A stretch of 16,914 bases of DNA from JAGTVG01 sp964389805 (GTDB taxonomy: Bacteria; Bacteroidota; Bacteroidia; Cytophagales; Cyclobacteriaceae). Both the position numbers and the translations under genes were made by a program. How positions within the stretch are numbered: the first letter of the stretch is position 1; every line of letters begins with the position of its first letter. The DNA lies in the NCBI GenBank assembly GCA_964389805.1, contig CAYMFU010000306.1:1-16914 (forward strand), written 5' to 3'. The notes under the pieces are model-generated. The model had not been told where the DNA came from. It searched no databases and was given only the letters and a program-made list of their open reading frames with translations. This document shows positions 1 through 7,481 of the stretch, piece after piece.

Positions 1-1730
1 ATGCCAACATGTAGTTCCGGAGGAATTGATGACATAAATCCCCGGCTTGTGTTATTTTCAACAATTCTATTTTCATTGTTGATATATACATTGATGCGGG
101 CTCCAATTCCAAAAGTGTTCCTTTCACTTCCCTTCAATTGAAATTGCAAAAAATGATTGTCGGTAATTGATTCAGAATTATTTCTGTAAACGAATGCCTC
201 CTCATTAATATTATTCACAATAATATCCAGGTCCCCGTCATTATCTACATCGGCATAGCTTGCTCCATTCGAATATGATTTTTTACTCATTCCCCAAGTT
301 GCAGCCTGATTAGTAAAGGTAAATGAACTGATGTCTTTTGGTTGTTCCGGATCCGGAACATCTAAGGATCCATTATTTCTGTACGCATAATTTACAAGTG
401 GATCAACCGGCATTTTTTCGTACAATTCCTTATTTGATAATATTTCATTATTGGCTATCTGCTGCTCATTACTATCATCCAATAAGAAATTAACATAATC
501 CAGGTCATTGGCCCTCCGGAATATTCCATTGGTTATAAACAAATCCTTATATCCATCATTGTCCAAATCACAAAACAATGGCGACCAGCTCCAATCAGTA
601 GAATAAACTCCGGCTAACCTACCTATTTCGCTAAACCTATTGCCGCCGAGATTCAACTGTAACATATTCCTTACAAACTGTGGATAGTATCCAAAATTTC
701 TCTTAATCTCATATAATTCGTAATCATCTTCACCACCAGACCGTTTTTTAATCTCTTCATCAACCGGCAGCATATCCAGAACAACAATGTCGAGCAGTCC
801 ATCATTATTGAAGTCAGCAACATCATTGCCCATGGAAGACCTGCTGCTGTGGGTCATCATTTCTGAAAATTTTTCCGTAAAGCTCCCGTTTTTGTTATTG
901 ATGTATAAATAATCAATCTCATGAAAATCATTGGATATGAAAATATCCGGAAAGCCATCATCATTAATATCGGCTATGCTAACACCCAGACCGTACCCAA
1001 TCTGGCTGCTTAAAATACCTGCTCGTTGGCTCACATCGGTATAGGCTATCGATCCATTTATATAATCCTGACGAAAGAGACGGTCGCCTGCTTTAGGATC
1101 TACATCAAACCGAAGAGAAGACATTCCATAGCTGCGATTGCTGTGCACAGAATGATTCAGAAGATACATATCCAGGTCACCGTCAAGATCATAATCAAAA
1201 AATGCGGCCTGGGTTGAAAATCCGGAAAAATCAAGGCCAAATTCAACTGCTTTATCCGTAAAGGTAAGATCTCCATTGTTAATATACAGTTGATTCTTCC
1301 CTCCAAGACCTTTATAATCGCTTACCTGGCAAACATAGATATCAAGCCATCCATCCCCATTAACATCTGCCATACTGACCCCGGTAGACCAATCTCCTGC
1401 TCCGGCTACTCCAGCTTTCGTGGAAATATCTTCAAAAACAAAATTTCCCTTATTCAGGTAAAGTTTATTCGGTAACTGGTTGGCACTGAAATATAAATCG
1501 ATCAGGCCATCATTGTTAATATCCCCGGAAGCCACACCTCCTCCATTATTAAAATACAGATACTCGATCATATTAAGCGAATCAGTCTCCCTTAGATCAT
1601 TGGAGAAAGTGATGCCTGTTTGTGAACCATCCATCAGGGTAAAAAGTAATGATTCCTGATCTTTCGTTCCACAGGAAACCAGATGGTAAAAAACTAATAA
1701 AATGATTATTCCTCTGATATTAAACAACAC
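1..1730 (-). CDS. VCBS/FG-GAP repeat lipoprotein with ASPIC/UnbV domain, 3' part off-window
   Basis: The open frame runs from a GTG at 1730 (minus) to base 1 with no stop seen, giving 576 codons of an expected ~1100 by comparison with the two paralogues in this window. I chose the GTG because it places a lipoprotein signal directly after it: hydrophobic residues 8-18, then lipobox LVSC with Cys20. The first in-frame ATG would delete this signal. Seven Asp-rich loops of the DxNxDG/DxDxDG type follow, for example DINNDGLIDLYF, DVNGDGWLDIYV, DLDNDGYKDLFI and DVDNDGDLDIIV, with the conserved segment EIGRLAGVYSTDWSW between loops 5 and 6. The visible end (HFLQFQLKG to RGFMSS) is the beginning of an ASPIC/UnbV domain. 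Such proteins are predicted seven-bladed propeller-like extracellular lipoproteins; the ligand is unknown. It is a more distant relative of the pair at 9036-16297 and is transcribed away from the TonB-receptor operon. Confidence 0.88.
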   Translation of the reverse strand, partial: MLFNIRGIIILLVFYHLVSCGTKDQESLLFTLMDGSQTGITFSNDLRETDSLNMIEYLYFNNGGGVASGDINNDGLIDLYFSANQLPNKLYLNKGNFVFEDISTKAGVAGAGDWSTGVSMADVNGDGWLDIYVCQVSDYKGLGGKNQLYINNGDLTFTDKAVEFGLDFSGFSTQAAFFDYDLDGDLDMYLLNHSVHSNRSYGMSSLRFDVDPKAGDRLFRQDYINGSIAYTDVSQRAGILSSQIGYGLGVSIADINDDGFPDIFISNDFHEIDYLYINNKNGSFTEKFSEMMTHSSRSSMGNDVADFNNDGLLDIVVLDMLPVDEEIKKRSGGEDDYELYEIKRNFGYYPQFVRNMLQLNLGGNRFSEIGRLAGVYSTDWSWSPLFCDLDNDGYKDLFITNGIFRRANDLDYVNFLLDDSNEQQIANNEILSNKELYEKMPVDPLVNYAYRNNGSLDVPDPEQPKDISSFTFTNQAATWGMSKKSYSNGASYADVDNDGDLDIIVNNINEEAFVYRNNSESITDNHFLQFQLKGSERNTFGIGARINVYINNENRIVENNTSRGFMSSIPPELHVG

Positions 1731-1752
1731 GGGCAGACAGTCTTTATTAAAA

Positions 1753-1760
1753 CAAATCTA
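1753..1760 (-). promoter_or_regulatory. Candidate Bacteroidota -7 element (TAGATTTG) for the left-edge lipoprotein gene
   Basis: Read on the minus strand this is TAGATTTG, an exact match to the TAnnTTTG -7 consensus known for the primary sigma factor of Bacteroides and relatives. It lies about 23 bases upstream of the GTG start at 1730, so the transcript leader would be short. The expected TTTG -33 box is not found at the right distance (only TTTA-like sequence is there), so the call is tentative. Confidence 0.35.
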
Positions 1761-1777
1761 ATTCCTATTAAAGGAAT
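1761..1777. repeat. Inverted repeat ATTCCT-N5-AGGAAT in the divergent promoter region
   Basis: There are two perfect 6-base arms with a 5-base spacer, immediately upstream of the candidate -7 box at 1753-1760 and therefore inside the presumed promoter of the left-edge gene. The position suits an operator, but dyads this short also arise by chance in AT-rich DNA. The rest of the 190-bp gap (1731-1920) is AT-rich; I found no convincing plus-strand promoter for the gene starting at 1921. Confidence 0.25.
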
Positions 1778-1920
1778 AAATGTTTAAATTCAAACCAATA
1801 TATGCTTTTATGAATCTTAATAGAAAGTATTTTCAAAAATATCGGAAGTATTGTTGACGGCGGGTTTTTTCATATCCTTTTTCAGAGCAACTGGTTTTAA
1901 GATTTCGATCTATTTAGTTT

Positions 1921-4677
1921 GTGAAAATCTATATTTCAATATTCCTGATTTTATTAGTTCCCATGGTGTCAAAAGCCCAGGATATTGACAGCCTATATAT
2001 AAGCGGTGATTTTCAGAATGTAACCTTTCCAGAAATCCTTTCAGAAATAGAAACAAAATATCCGGTTCGTTTCTTTTATAAAAAGAAATGGATTCCTGAC
2101 AGCCTATTTAACGTATCTTTCCAGGATGAATCAATCATAAATGTCCTGAACCAAATCACCAAACCTCTTGATCTGAATTATTTGATATATTACAATTCAA
2201 TTATAATCGCTCCAAGTGAAATTCTTAACCAGGAATACACAAAAGATTATTTTATCATTAAAAACAGGCAACAGCATTTGATGAGATCCAATAAATGGAT
2301 CACTGCAGGCAACATTGTTAACCTGGGGGATTCAACTGAATTATCCACAGCCAGTCAGGTAATAATCAAGGGTATTGTCCTCGACCAATTAAATTCCGAA
2401 CCCCTGAGAGGTGTAAACTTACATTTTGAAGCCCTAAATTATACCACCTCCACGGATAACAACGGTAGATTTGAGCTTAGTTTACCAACTGGATACAACT
2501 TATTGGAGATAAGCTATATTGGTTATGAAACGCAGAAAACAGTGTGGCATGTCTACAGTGAAGATGATATTAGAATATTATTGCCCCCCGATGCATATGA
2601 ACTTGAAGAATTATTGATTACCGGTGAAACCGATGATAATAATGTTCAGTCGGTAATTATGGGCATTACCAGGTTGCGACCTCAACAGATTGAGAATATG
2701 CCTGTATTCCTTGGAGAACCGGATATTATAAAGGGTATTCTTACTCTCCCAGGCGTAAGTACAGTTGGAGAAGGTGCAGGTGGATTTAATGTGAGAGGTG
2801 GAGCCATTGATCAAAACCTGATCCTCCAGGATGAAGCTTTGATCTTCAACTCCTCTCATGCCTTAGGTTTTTTCTCTATTTTTAACTCAGATGCTATACA
2901 GGAAGTAGAACTATATAAGGGACATATACCGGCTCAATATGGAGGACGACTTTCTTCAGTTCTTAATGTGAAACTGAAGGGTAATAACTCAGAAAAGCTG
3001 TCGGGCAGAGGAGGTATAGGATTGGTTTCAAGCCGCCTTACCCTGGATGGCCCACTGCAATCAAAAAAATCCAAAGATGAGGGCAATCAGCCTAAAACAA
3101 CTTTCCTCCTAGGGGGGAGAATAACCTATTCAGACTGGATCTTAAAAATGTTTAACATTCCTGACATTAAAAACAGTTCAGGGTACTTTTATGATATAAA
3201 TGCAAAATTATCACACAGGTATAGTGAAAAAGGGATTATTTCTGCTTCGTATTATCAAAGCTTCGACAATGTTCAGTTTTCAGATGATTATGGATTTTCA
3301 TGGACGAACAGGGCTGCCAGCCTGATCTGGAATCATATGATCACGCCTGATGTTTCGTCCACTTTTTCTGCCTCTATAGGCGGCAATGAAAATCTGTCAT
3401 ATGAACCAACTGGAATAACAGCCTTTACCTTAAAAAATGGCATTTCCAATTTTCGCTTAACGGAAGACATACTTATTTCTTCAATCAAGGACCATAACAT
3501 TTCAACAGGTATAGAATACATAAATTATGAAATTGCACCTGATGAACTTACACCACGGGGCGAACAGTCTACCATTATAAGCGAGTCCGTATACAAAGAC
3601 AATGGGCATGAACTCGGGATATACATTAATGATGAATATACCCTGAATTATCTATTTTCATTTTCATTCGGTTTAAGATTCAATGCCTTCCAACAGCTGG
3701 GTCCTGGCGTTGTTTATCAGTATGATGAAGGTGCTCCAAAAGTACCGGAAACGATCATTGACAGCATAAGTTATGGATCCGGAGAATCCGTCGAGTCCTT
3801 TTATAACCTGATGCCCAGGTTTTCAATGAAATACAGCCTGAATCCTAATTCCTCTCTAAAACTGAGTTATAATGGAACAAGCCAGTTTATTCATCTTGTG
3901 TCGAATTCCACAGCAGCACTACCCGTTGATTTTTGGCTTGTGAGTGGTCCTTATTATGCACCGGAAACATCCAATAATTTTTCTATTGGATACTTCCGGA
4001 ATTTCATGAACAACGTCTGGGAAACATCCCTGGAATTGTATTACAGACGATTGAAGAATGTAATAGAGTATAAGGACTTCGCAGAATTGCTTCTGAATCC
4101 TCATCTTGAAGCGGAGTTACTTTCAGGTGATGGACAGGCATATGGCGCTGAGTTTTTGATTCGAAGAAAAAAGGGCCGTTTGAACGGTTGGCTGGCCTAT
4201 ACATATTCCCGCTCATATGTAAAAGTAGATGGCGATTATGAAGAAGAAACAATAAATGATGGTGAATGGTACCCGTCAAGGCTGGATATACCAAATAATT
4301 TAAATATTGTACTCAATTATAATTTTAATAAAAGTAATATTTTCTCTGCGAATTTCACCTACAGATCGGGACGCCCAATTACAATACCTGGGTCATTTTA
4401 CATAGTTGATGAGGTCTTTATTCCCGAAGTTTCAGGAAGGAATGAGTTTCGAATACCCCCTTATCATCGACTTGACATTTCCTATACCTTAAAAAGAAAT
4501 GTAATCAAGAAAAAAAGATACAAGGACAGTTTTACATTTTCAATTTACAATCTGTATGCGAGGAAAAATACATATTCAGTCTTTTACAGAAAGAACATTT
4601 CCAGAGGATCAAATGCATACAGATTATCAGTCCTGGGGACTATTTTTCCCTCTTTTACGTACAATTTTGAGTTTTAA
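1921..4677 (+). CDS. TonB-dependent outer-membrane receptor with STN and carboxypeptidase-like N-terminal domains
   Basis: This 918-residue protein starts at a GTG. Residues 1-19 are a signal peptide with probable cleavage SKA|QD. Residues ~29-100 resemble the STN domain (secretin/TonB short N-terminal domain), ~148-222 are a CarboxypepD_reg-like beta-sandwich (IIKGIVLDQ, then FELSLPTG and ISYIGYET), and ~245-350 are the plug, containing LPGVSTVGEGAGGFNVRGG and the plug end HIPAQYGGRLSSVLNV. The remaining ~560 residues form the beta-barrel and end in an aromatic residue (TYNFEF), as outer-membrane barrels do. It imports an unknown substrate using TonB/ExbBD energy. It is not a canonical SusC: it is shorter, its partner is a DUF4249 protein, and no SusD follows. 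In this phylum an STN domain often means signalling through a FecR-type anti-sigma factor, but no sigma/anti-sigma gene is in the window. It is the first gene of a three-gene operon; the next start is 4 bases beyond its stop. Confidence 0.93.
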   Translation: MKIYISIFLILLVPMVSKAQDIDSLYISGDFQNVTFPEILSEIETKYPVRFFYKKKWIPDSLFNVSFQDESIINVLNQITKPLDLNYLIYYNSIIIAPSEILNQEYTKDYFIIKNRQQHLMRSNKWITAGNIVNLGDSTELSTASQVIIKGIVLDQLNSEPLRGVNLHFEALNYTTSTDNNGRFELSLPTGYNLLEISYIGYETQKTVWHVYSEDDIRILLPPDAYELEELLITGETDDNNVQSVIMGITRLRPQQIENMPVFLGEPDIIKGILTLPGVSTVGEGAGGFNVRGGAIDQNLILQDEALIFNSSHALGFFSIFNSDAIQEVELYKGHIPAQYGGRLSSVLNVKLKGNNSEKLSGRGGIGLVSSRLTLDGPLQSKKSKDEGNQPKTTFLLGGRITYSDWILKMFNIPDIKNSSGYFYDINAKLSHRYSEKGIISASYYQSFDNVQFSDDYGFSWTNRAASLIWNHMITPDVSSTFSASIGGNENLSYEPTGITAFTLKNGISNFRLTEDILISSIKDHNISTGIEYINYEIAPDELTPRGEQSTIISESVYKDNGHELGIYINDEYTLNYLFSFSFGLRFNAFQQLGPGVVYQYDEGAPKVPETIIDSISYGSGESVESFYNLMPRFSMKYSLNPNSSLKLSYNGTSQFIHLVSNSTAALPVDFWLVSGPYYAPETSNNFSIGYFRNFMNNVWETSLELYYRRLKNVIEYKDFAELLLNPHLEAELLSGDGQAYGAEFLIRRKKGRLNGWLAYTYSRSYVKVDGDYEEETINDGEWYPSRLDIPNNLNIVLNYNFNKSNIFSANFTYRSGRPITIPGSFYIVDEVFIPEVSGRNEFRIPPYHRLDISYTLKRNVIKKKRYKDSFTFSIYNLYARKNTYSVFYRKNISRGSNAYRLSVLGTIFPSFTYNFEF

Positions 4678-4681
4678 AGGA
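4676..4681 (+). promoter_or_regulatory. AAAGGA ribosome binding site that fixes the DUF4249 start at 4682
   Basis: AAAGGA overlaps the stop of the receptor gene and abuts ATGAATAAA at 4682. The frame is open upstream to 4556 inside the receptor gene, but only the 4682 start yields a lipoprotein signal immediately, so the longer version is artefactual. Confidence 0.55.
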
Positions 4682-5758
4682 ATGAATAAAGGATATATTT
4701 TACATATTTTAATTGTGTTATTGACTGGATGCATTTCTTCCTACAATCTCGAACATGATACTAATGAGAATTTACTTGTTGTTGATGGAAAGATCACACA
4801 AGAAGACGTACAACATGAACTTACATTGCGGAGGTCCACTGCTATAGGAGCAACCGACTTTAATGCTGTCCCTGGCGCCAGGGTGTCCTTATATGATGAG
4901 CAGGGCAATCGCGAAGAATACTATGAAATGGGAAACGGGAAATATGTGCTGGAAGGTAACGTTCTTGAGCGGACTCCAGGAAAATCATATTATATAGAGA
5001 TTCAACTCTCCGACCAGAAAATTTACAGGTCTGTACTACAAACGATGCCAGAGGTTATAAAACCTGAGAAATTGGATTTCAAACTTGAAGAAATCGAAGA
5101 ACTAAGTGATCTAGAAAACATTATTATTAAAAGATATTTAAGTTTATACATAAATACACCCGTTTTTAAAGGCGATCAGAATCTTTATTTTACCTGGCGA
5201 ATAGATCATGCCTATTCCTTCGCAGAATTACAATGCCACCCCTTAAAAACACCAGTATCTTGTTATATAACAAGGAAACTTGTTAATGATAACTTAAAAA
5301 TATTCTCCAGCGAAGATTTAGCAGGAGGCATACTGGAAAATTTCCGTGTTGGATCTATTCTAATTTTACCTAATTGGGAGTTCTTTGAGAAACACTTCTT
5401 TAATGTTGCACAGCATTCAATCACTAAAGAAGCATATAATTACTGGGAAACTGTAAAGAAAGTAGCTCAATCTACCGGTAGCATATTCGATACGCCGCTG
5501 GCACCTATCAATGGGAATATCTATAACATCAATGATTCGGATGATCGGGTATTGGGCTTTTTTGAAGTTTCTACGGTTGATACCATTCGAACTTATACCT
5601 ACGCTGTGGACCTGGAACCTTTATCTATTGAAGACAGGTGCAATCCTTTAATATGGCCACCCTGGAGAGATTCTGCATGTTGTAACTGCCTCGAGATCCC
5701 TGACAGCCAACTTGAAAGGCCTGGATACTGGGGATTCCGGCGAGAAGATCACCAATGA
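4682..5758 (+). CDS. DUF4249-family lipoprotein, partner of the TonB-dependent receptor
   Basis: With the start at 4682 the protein is 358 residues. It opens with a lipoprotein signal: hydrophobic ILHILIVLL, then lipobox LTGC with Cys17. The motif LLVVDGKITQ at about residue 30 and the following strand ELTLRRS are characteristic of DUF4249, as is the C-terminal Cys-rich segment (CNPLIWPPWRDSACCNCLEIP) followed by an aromatic RPGYW. These proteins are found next to TonB-dependent receptors in Bacteroidota and are thought to be surface lipoproteins that assist substrate capture, though no biochemical function is established to my knowledge. The gene lies 4 bp downstream of the receptor gene and shares an ATGA overlap with the next gene, so it is translationally coupled at its 3' end. 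The family call rests on remembered motifs, not a profile search. Confidence 0.85.
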   Translation: MNKGYILHILIVLLTGCISSYNLEHDTNENLLVVDGKITQEDVQHELTLRRSTAIGATDFNAVPGARVSLYDEQGNREEYYEMGNGKYVLEGNVLERTPGKSYYIEIQLSDQKIYRSVLQTMPEVIKPEKLDFKLEEIEELSDLENIIIKRYLSLYINTPVFKGDQNLYFTWRIDHAYSFAELQCHPLKTPVSCYITRKLVNDNLKIFSSEDLAGGILENFRVGSILILPNWEFFEKHFFNVAQHSITKEAYNYWETVKKVAQSTGSIFDTPLAPINGNIYNINDSDDRVLGFFEVSTVDTIRTYTYAVDLEPLSIEDRCNPLIWPPWRDSACCNCLEIPDSQLERPGYWGFRREDHQ

Positions 5759-7479
5759 AAAGCAAATTTAAATATAATCCAAGAACGACTCCTTTGGCAG
5801 GTATAAAGATATTGTTATTCTTATCTGTTTTTTTAAACGGTTATAAAGGTTACGCTCTTCCTCCTCAACCGGATAAAATCTTCGTTCATCTGGATAAGTC
5901 ATTTTATGTATCCGGAGAGATTATACATTATAAAGTATACTTTCTTAACCAAGAAAATATCGAATCTAAAGTGGTTCATGTGGAGCTGGTAGGTGCCAAT
6001 GACAGCATATTCCTGGACCAGGTTAATCTGATCTCAAATAATACAGCAAATGGAAAATTCAAATTGCCAATATCTTTCAAGGAAGGTAATTACGCTTTTC
6101 GATGCTATACGGCATGGAATATTAATTTTGGCTATGAATATATCTTTTATAAGCCTATCCCAATCTTTAATGAATCGCTTACCGGTAATCCGGTGAATCA
6201 AAATATAGATTATTACAAAAAAGATAGTCTTTCATTCTCAATAAACAGAAAGGATCATATAGTTATAGAAATGAAGAATGATGGCCCGGTTTACACCGGA
6301 GATTCTGTTTCTCTTGAAGTGGGGTTTAAAGATAATGCAGCCACAAGCTTTTCCGTTTCTGTATTCGACCTGAACCTTGTCAAACCTTTGGAATTAGGTG
6401 ACTATGCCAACTATTTAAATGACCTGAATAAAGGAAATGACAGTGAGGTTGAGATTAAGTACAGTCCGGAAAAATCTATTTCAGTTCGGGGTATGGTCCT
6501 GGAGCAAGTCACAAATGAACCTATTACATCTAGCGTTTTATCGGTATTTAACCTAAAGGAAATTAGTTTTACACGAATCAAAAGCAAAGACGGTCATTTT
6601 TCCTTTGAGCTGCCTTTATTTAAAGGATCAGCTGATCTTCAGATCATTAATATGAACCCTTATCAGGAAAAAGCACCTGTGGTTCAGACCAGAGCAATGA
6701 TATCTAATATTAAGAATCAACCCGAGTTATCCCAAGTTGTTGAAAGGTCGCAAAAGGTTCTGAAATATTTGTACTTCAGTAAGCTTCGAAGACATATTGA
6801 TGAGGTTTTTTACCAGGATCAGAAGGATAGCCTGCAACTTATGAGCACTCAATATTTACAATTTGAACCTGACAAATCATATAACATGGGAAAGTACAGG
6901 TACATCAAAAATATGGAAGATTTTATCCGGCAGGCTGTTCCAAATGCAACTACTTATAAGGAAGGGGATGCCCGAAAACTCAAGCTTTATAATACTGAAA
7001 CGAAGAAATATTTCATGACCAAACCCTGGTTACTGGTCGACAATTATTTCGTTTTTGATGATTCTCTGGTTTACAATATTCCCTTCAACCAAATAAAAAG
7101 AATTGATCTGTTCAATACAAATAAAAGCATTTTTGAATATTTTGAACCGATCATGGTTCAGGGCGGAATAATTGCTGTCTATACCAAAAACAATTTTCTT
7201 GCCTATCATGTTGGAGTCAGCCCTAATATGCTAATGATCAATGGCCTTCCACCCGATGACACAGAAAACTATAATGACAATTTCACAGGTGCCCCGAATC
7301 TGGAACCCATCATTTTCTGGGAGCCTGATTTATCCAACAAGAATAACAGTATCACCCATCTGGCGTTTAAAACCAGCGATATAACAGGTTCTTGTATGAT
7401 ACAGGTCATAGGAATGGATGCAGATGGCGAACTCATTGAAGGAAAAATGGTATATCAGGTGTCAGAAAGAATCGAATAA
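5755..7479 (+). CDS. Exported MG2-like / carboxypeptidase-like domain protein with plug-like segment
   Basis: This is a 574-residue protein. Residues ~15-34 are a hydrophobic signal peptide ending near GYALP, with no lipobox Cys. Residues ~40-140 resemble the macroglobulin MG2 domain (KIFVHLDKSFYVSGEIIHYK, then GNYAFRCYT). Residues ~242-302 form a carboxypeptidase-regulatory-like unit (SVRGMVLEQVTNEPI, DGHFSFELP). Residues ~385-480 look like a degenerate TonB plug segment (WLLVDNYFVFDD, IKRIDLFNTN, GGIIAVYTKN) but no beta-barrel follows. The end (IIFWEPDLSN, FKTSDITGSCMIQVIGMDADG) is typical of Bacteroidota MG2-type proteins. It lacks the CGEQ thioester motif of true alpha-2-macroglobulins. 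Its ATG overlaps the DUF4249 stop (ATGA), so it is the third gene of the receptor operon and probably works at the outer membrane with the other two. The precise role is unknown. Confidence 0.8.
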   Translation: MKSKFKYNPRTTPLAGIKILLFLSVFLNGYKGYALPPQPDKIFVHLDKSFYVSGEIIHYKVYFLNQENIESKVVHVELVGANDSIFLDQVNLISNNTANGKFKLPISFKEGNYAFRCYTAWNINFGYEYIFYKPIPIFNESLTGNPVNQNIDYYKKDSLSFSINRKDHIVIEMKNDGPVYTGDSVSLEVGFKDNAATSFSVSVFDLNLVKPLELGDYANYLNDLNKGNDSEVEIKYSPEKSISVRGMVLEQVTNEPITSSVLSVFNLKEISFTRIKSKDGHFSFELPLFKGSADLQIINMNPYQEKAPVVQTRAMISNIKNQPELSQVVERSQKVLKYLYFSKLRRHIDEVFYQDQKDSLQLMSTQYLQFEPDKSYNMGKYRYIKNMEDFIRQAVPNATTYKEGDARKLKLYNTETKKYFMTKPWLLVDNYFVFDDSLVYNIPFNQIKRIDLFNTNKSIFEYFEPIMVQGGIIAVYTKNNFLAYHVGVSPNMLMINGLPPDDTENYNDNFTGAPNLEPIIFWEPDLSNKNNSITHLAFKTSDITGSCMIQVIGMDADGELIEGKMVYQVSERIE

Positions 7480-7481
7480 AT

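Larger units (their letters stand above)
1921..7479 (+). other. Operon: TonB-dependent receptor - DUF4249 lipoprotein - MG2-like protein
   Basis: The three genes are head-to-tail with a 4-bp gap and then a 4-bp ATGA overlap, implying one transcript and coupled translation. All products carry export signals, consistent with an outer-membrane uptake complex. No transcription terminator fits after the last stop because the opposing gene ends 2 bp away. Confidence 0.85.

Noticed and set aside
1026..1475. Two short plus-strand open frames of about 60 codons
   Set aside because: They lie antisense to the VCBS/UnbV gene at 1-1730, whose protein aligns motif by motif with its paralogues; the plus-strand products have no recognisable features.
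1921..4677. Calling the receptor SusC
   Set aside because: It is followed by DUF4249 rather than SusD, and is shorter than typical SusC; a general TonB-dependent receptor call is safer.
4556..4681. A longer DUF4249 protein starting inside the receptor gene
   Set aside because: The extra 42 residues overlap the receptor coding sequence, and the lipoprotein signal plus ribosome binding site place the start at 4682.
7480..7481. Bidirectional terminator between the convergent operons
   Set aside because: Only two bases separate the stops, and no stem-loop with a T-run is seen nearby.
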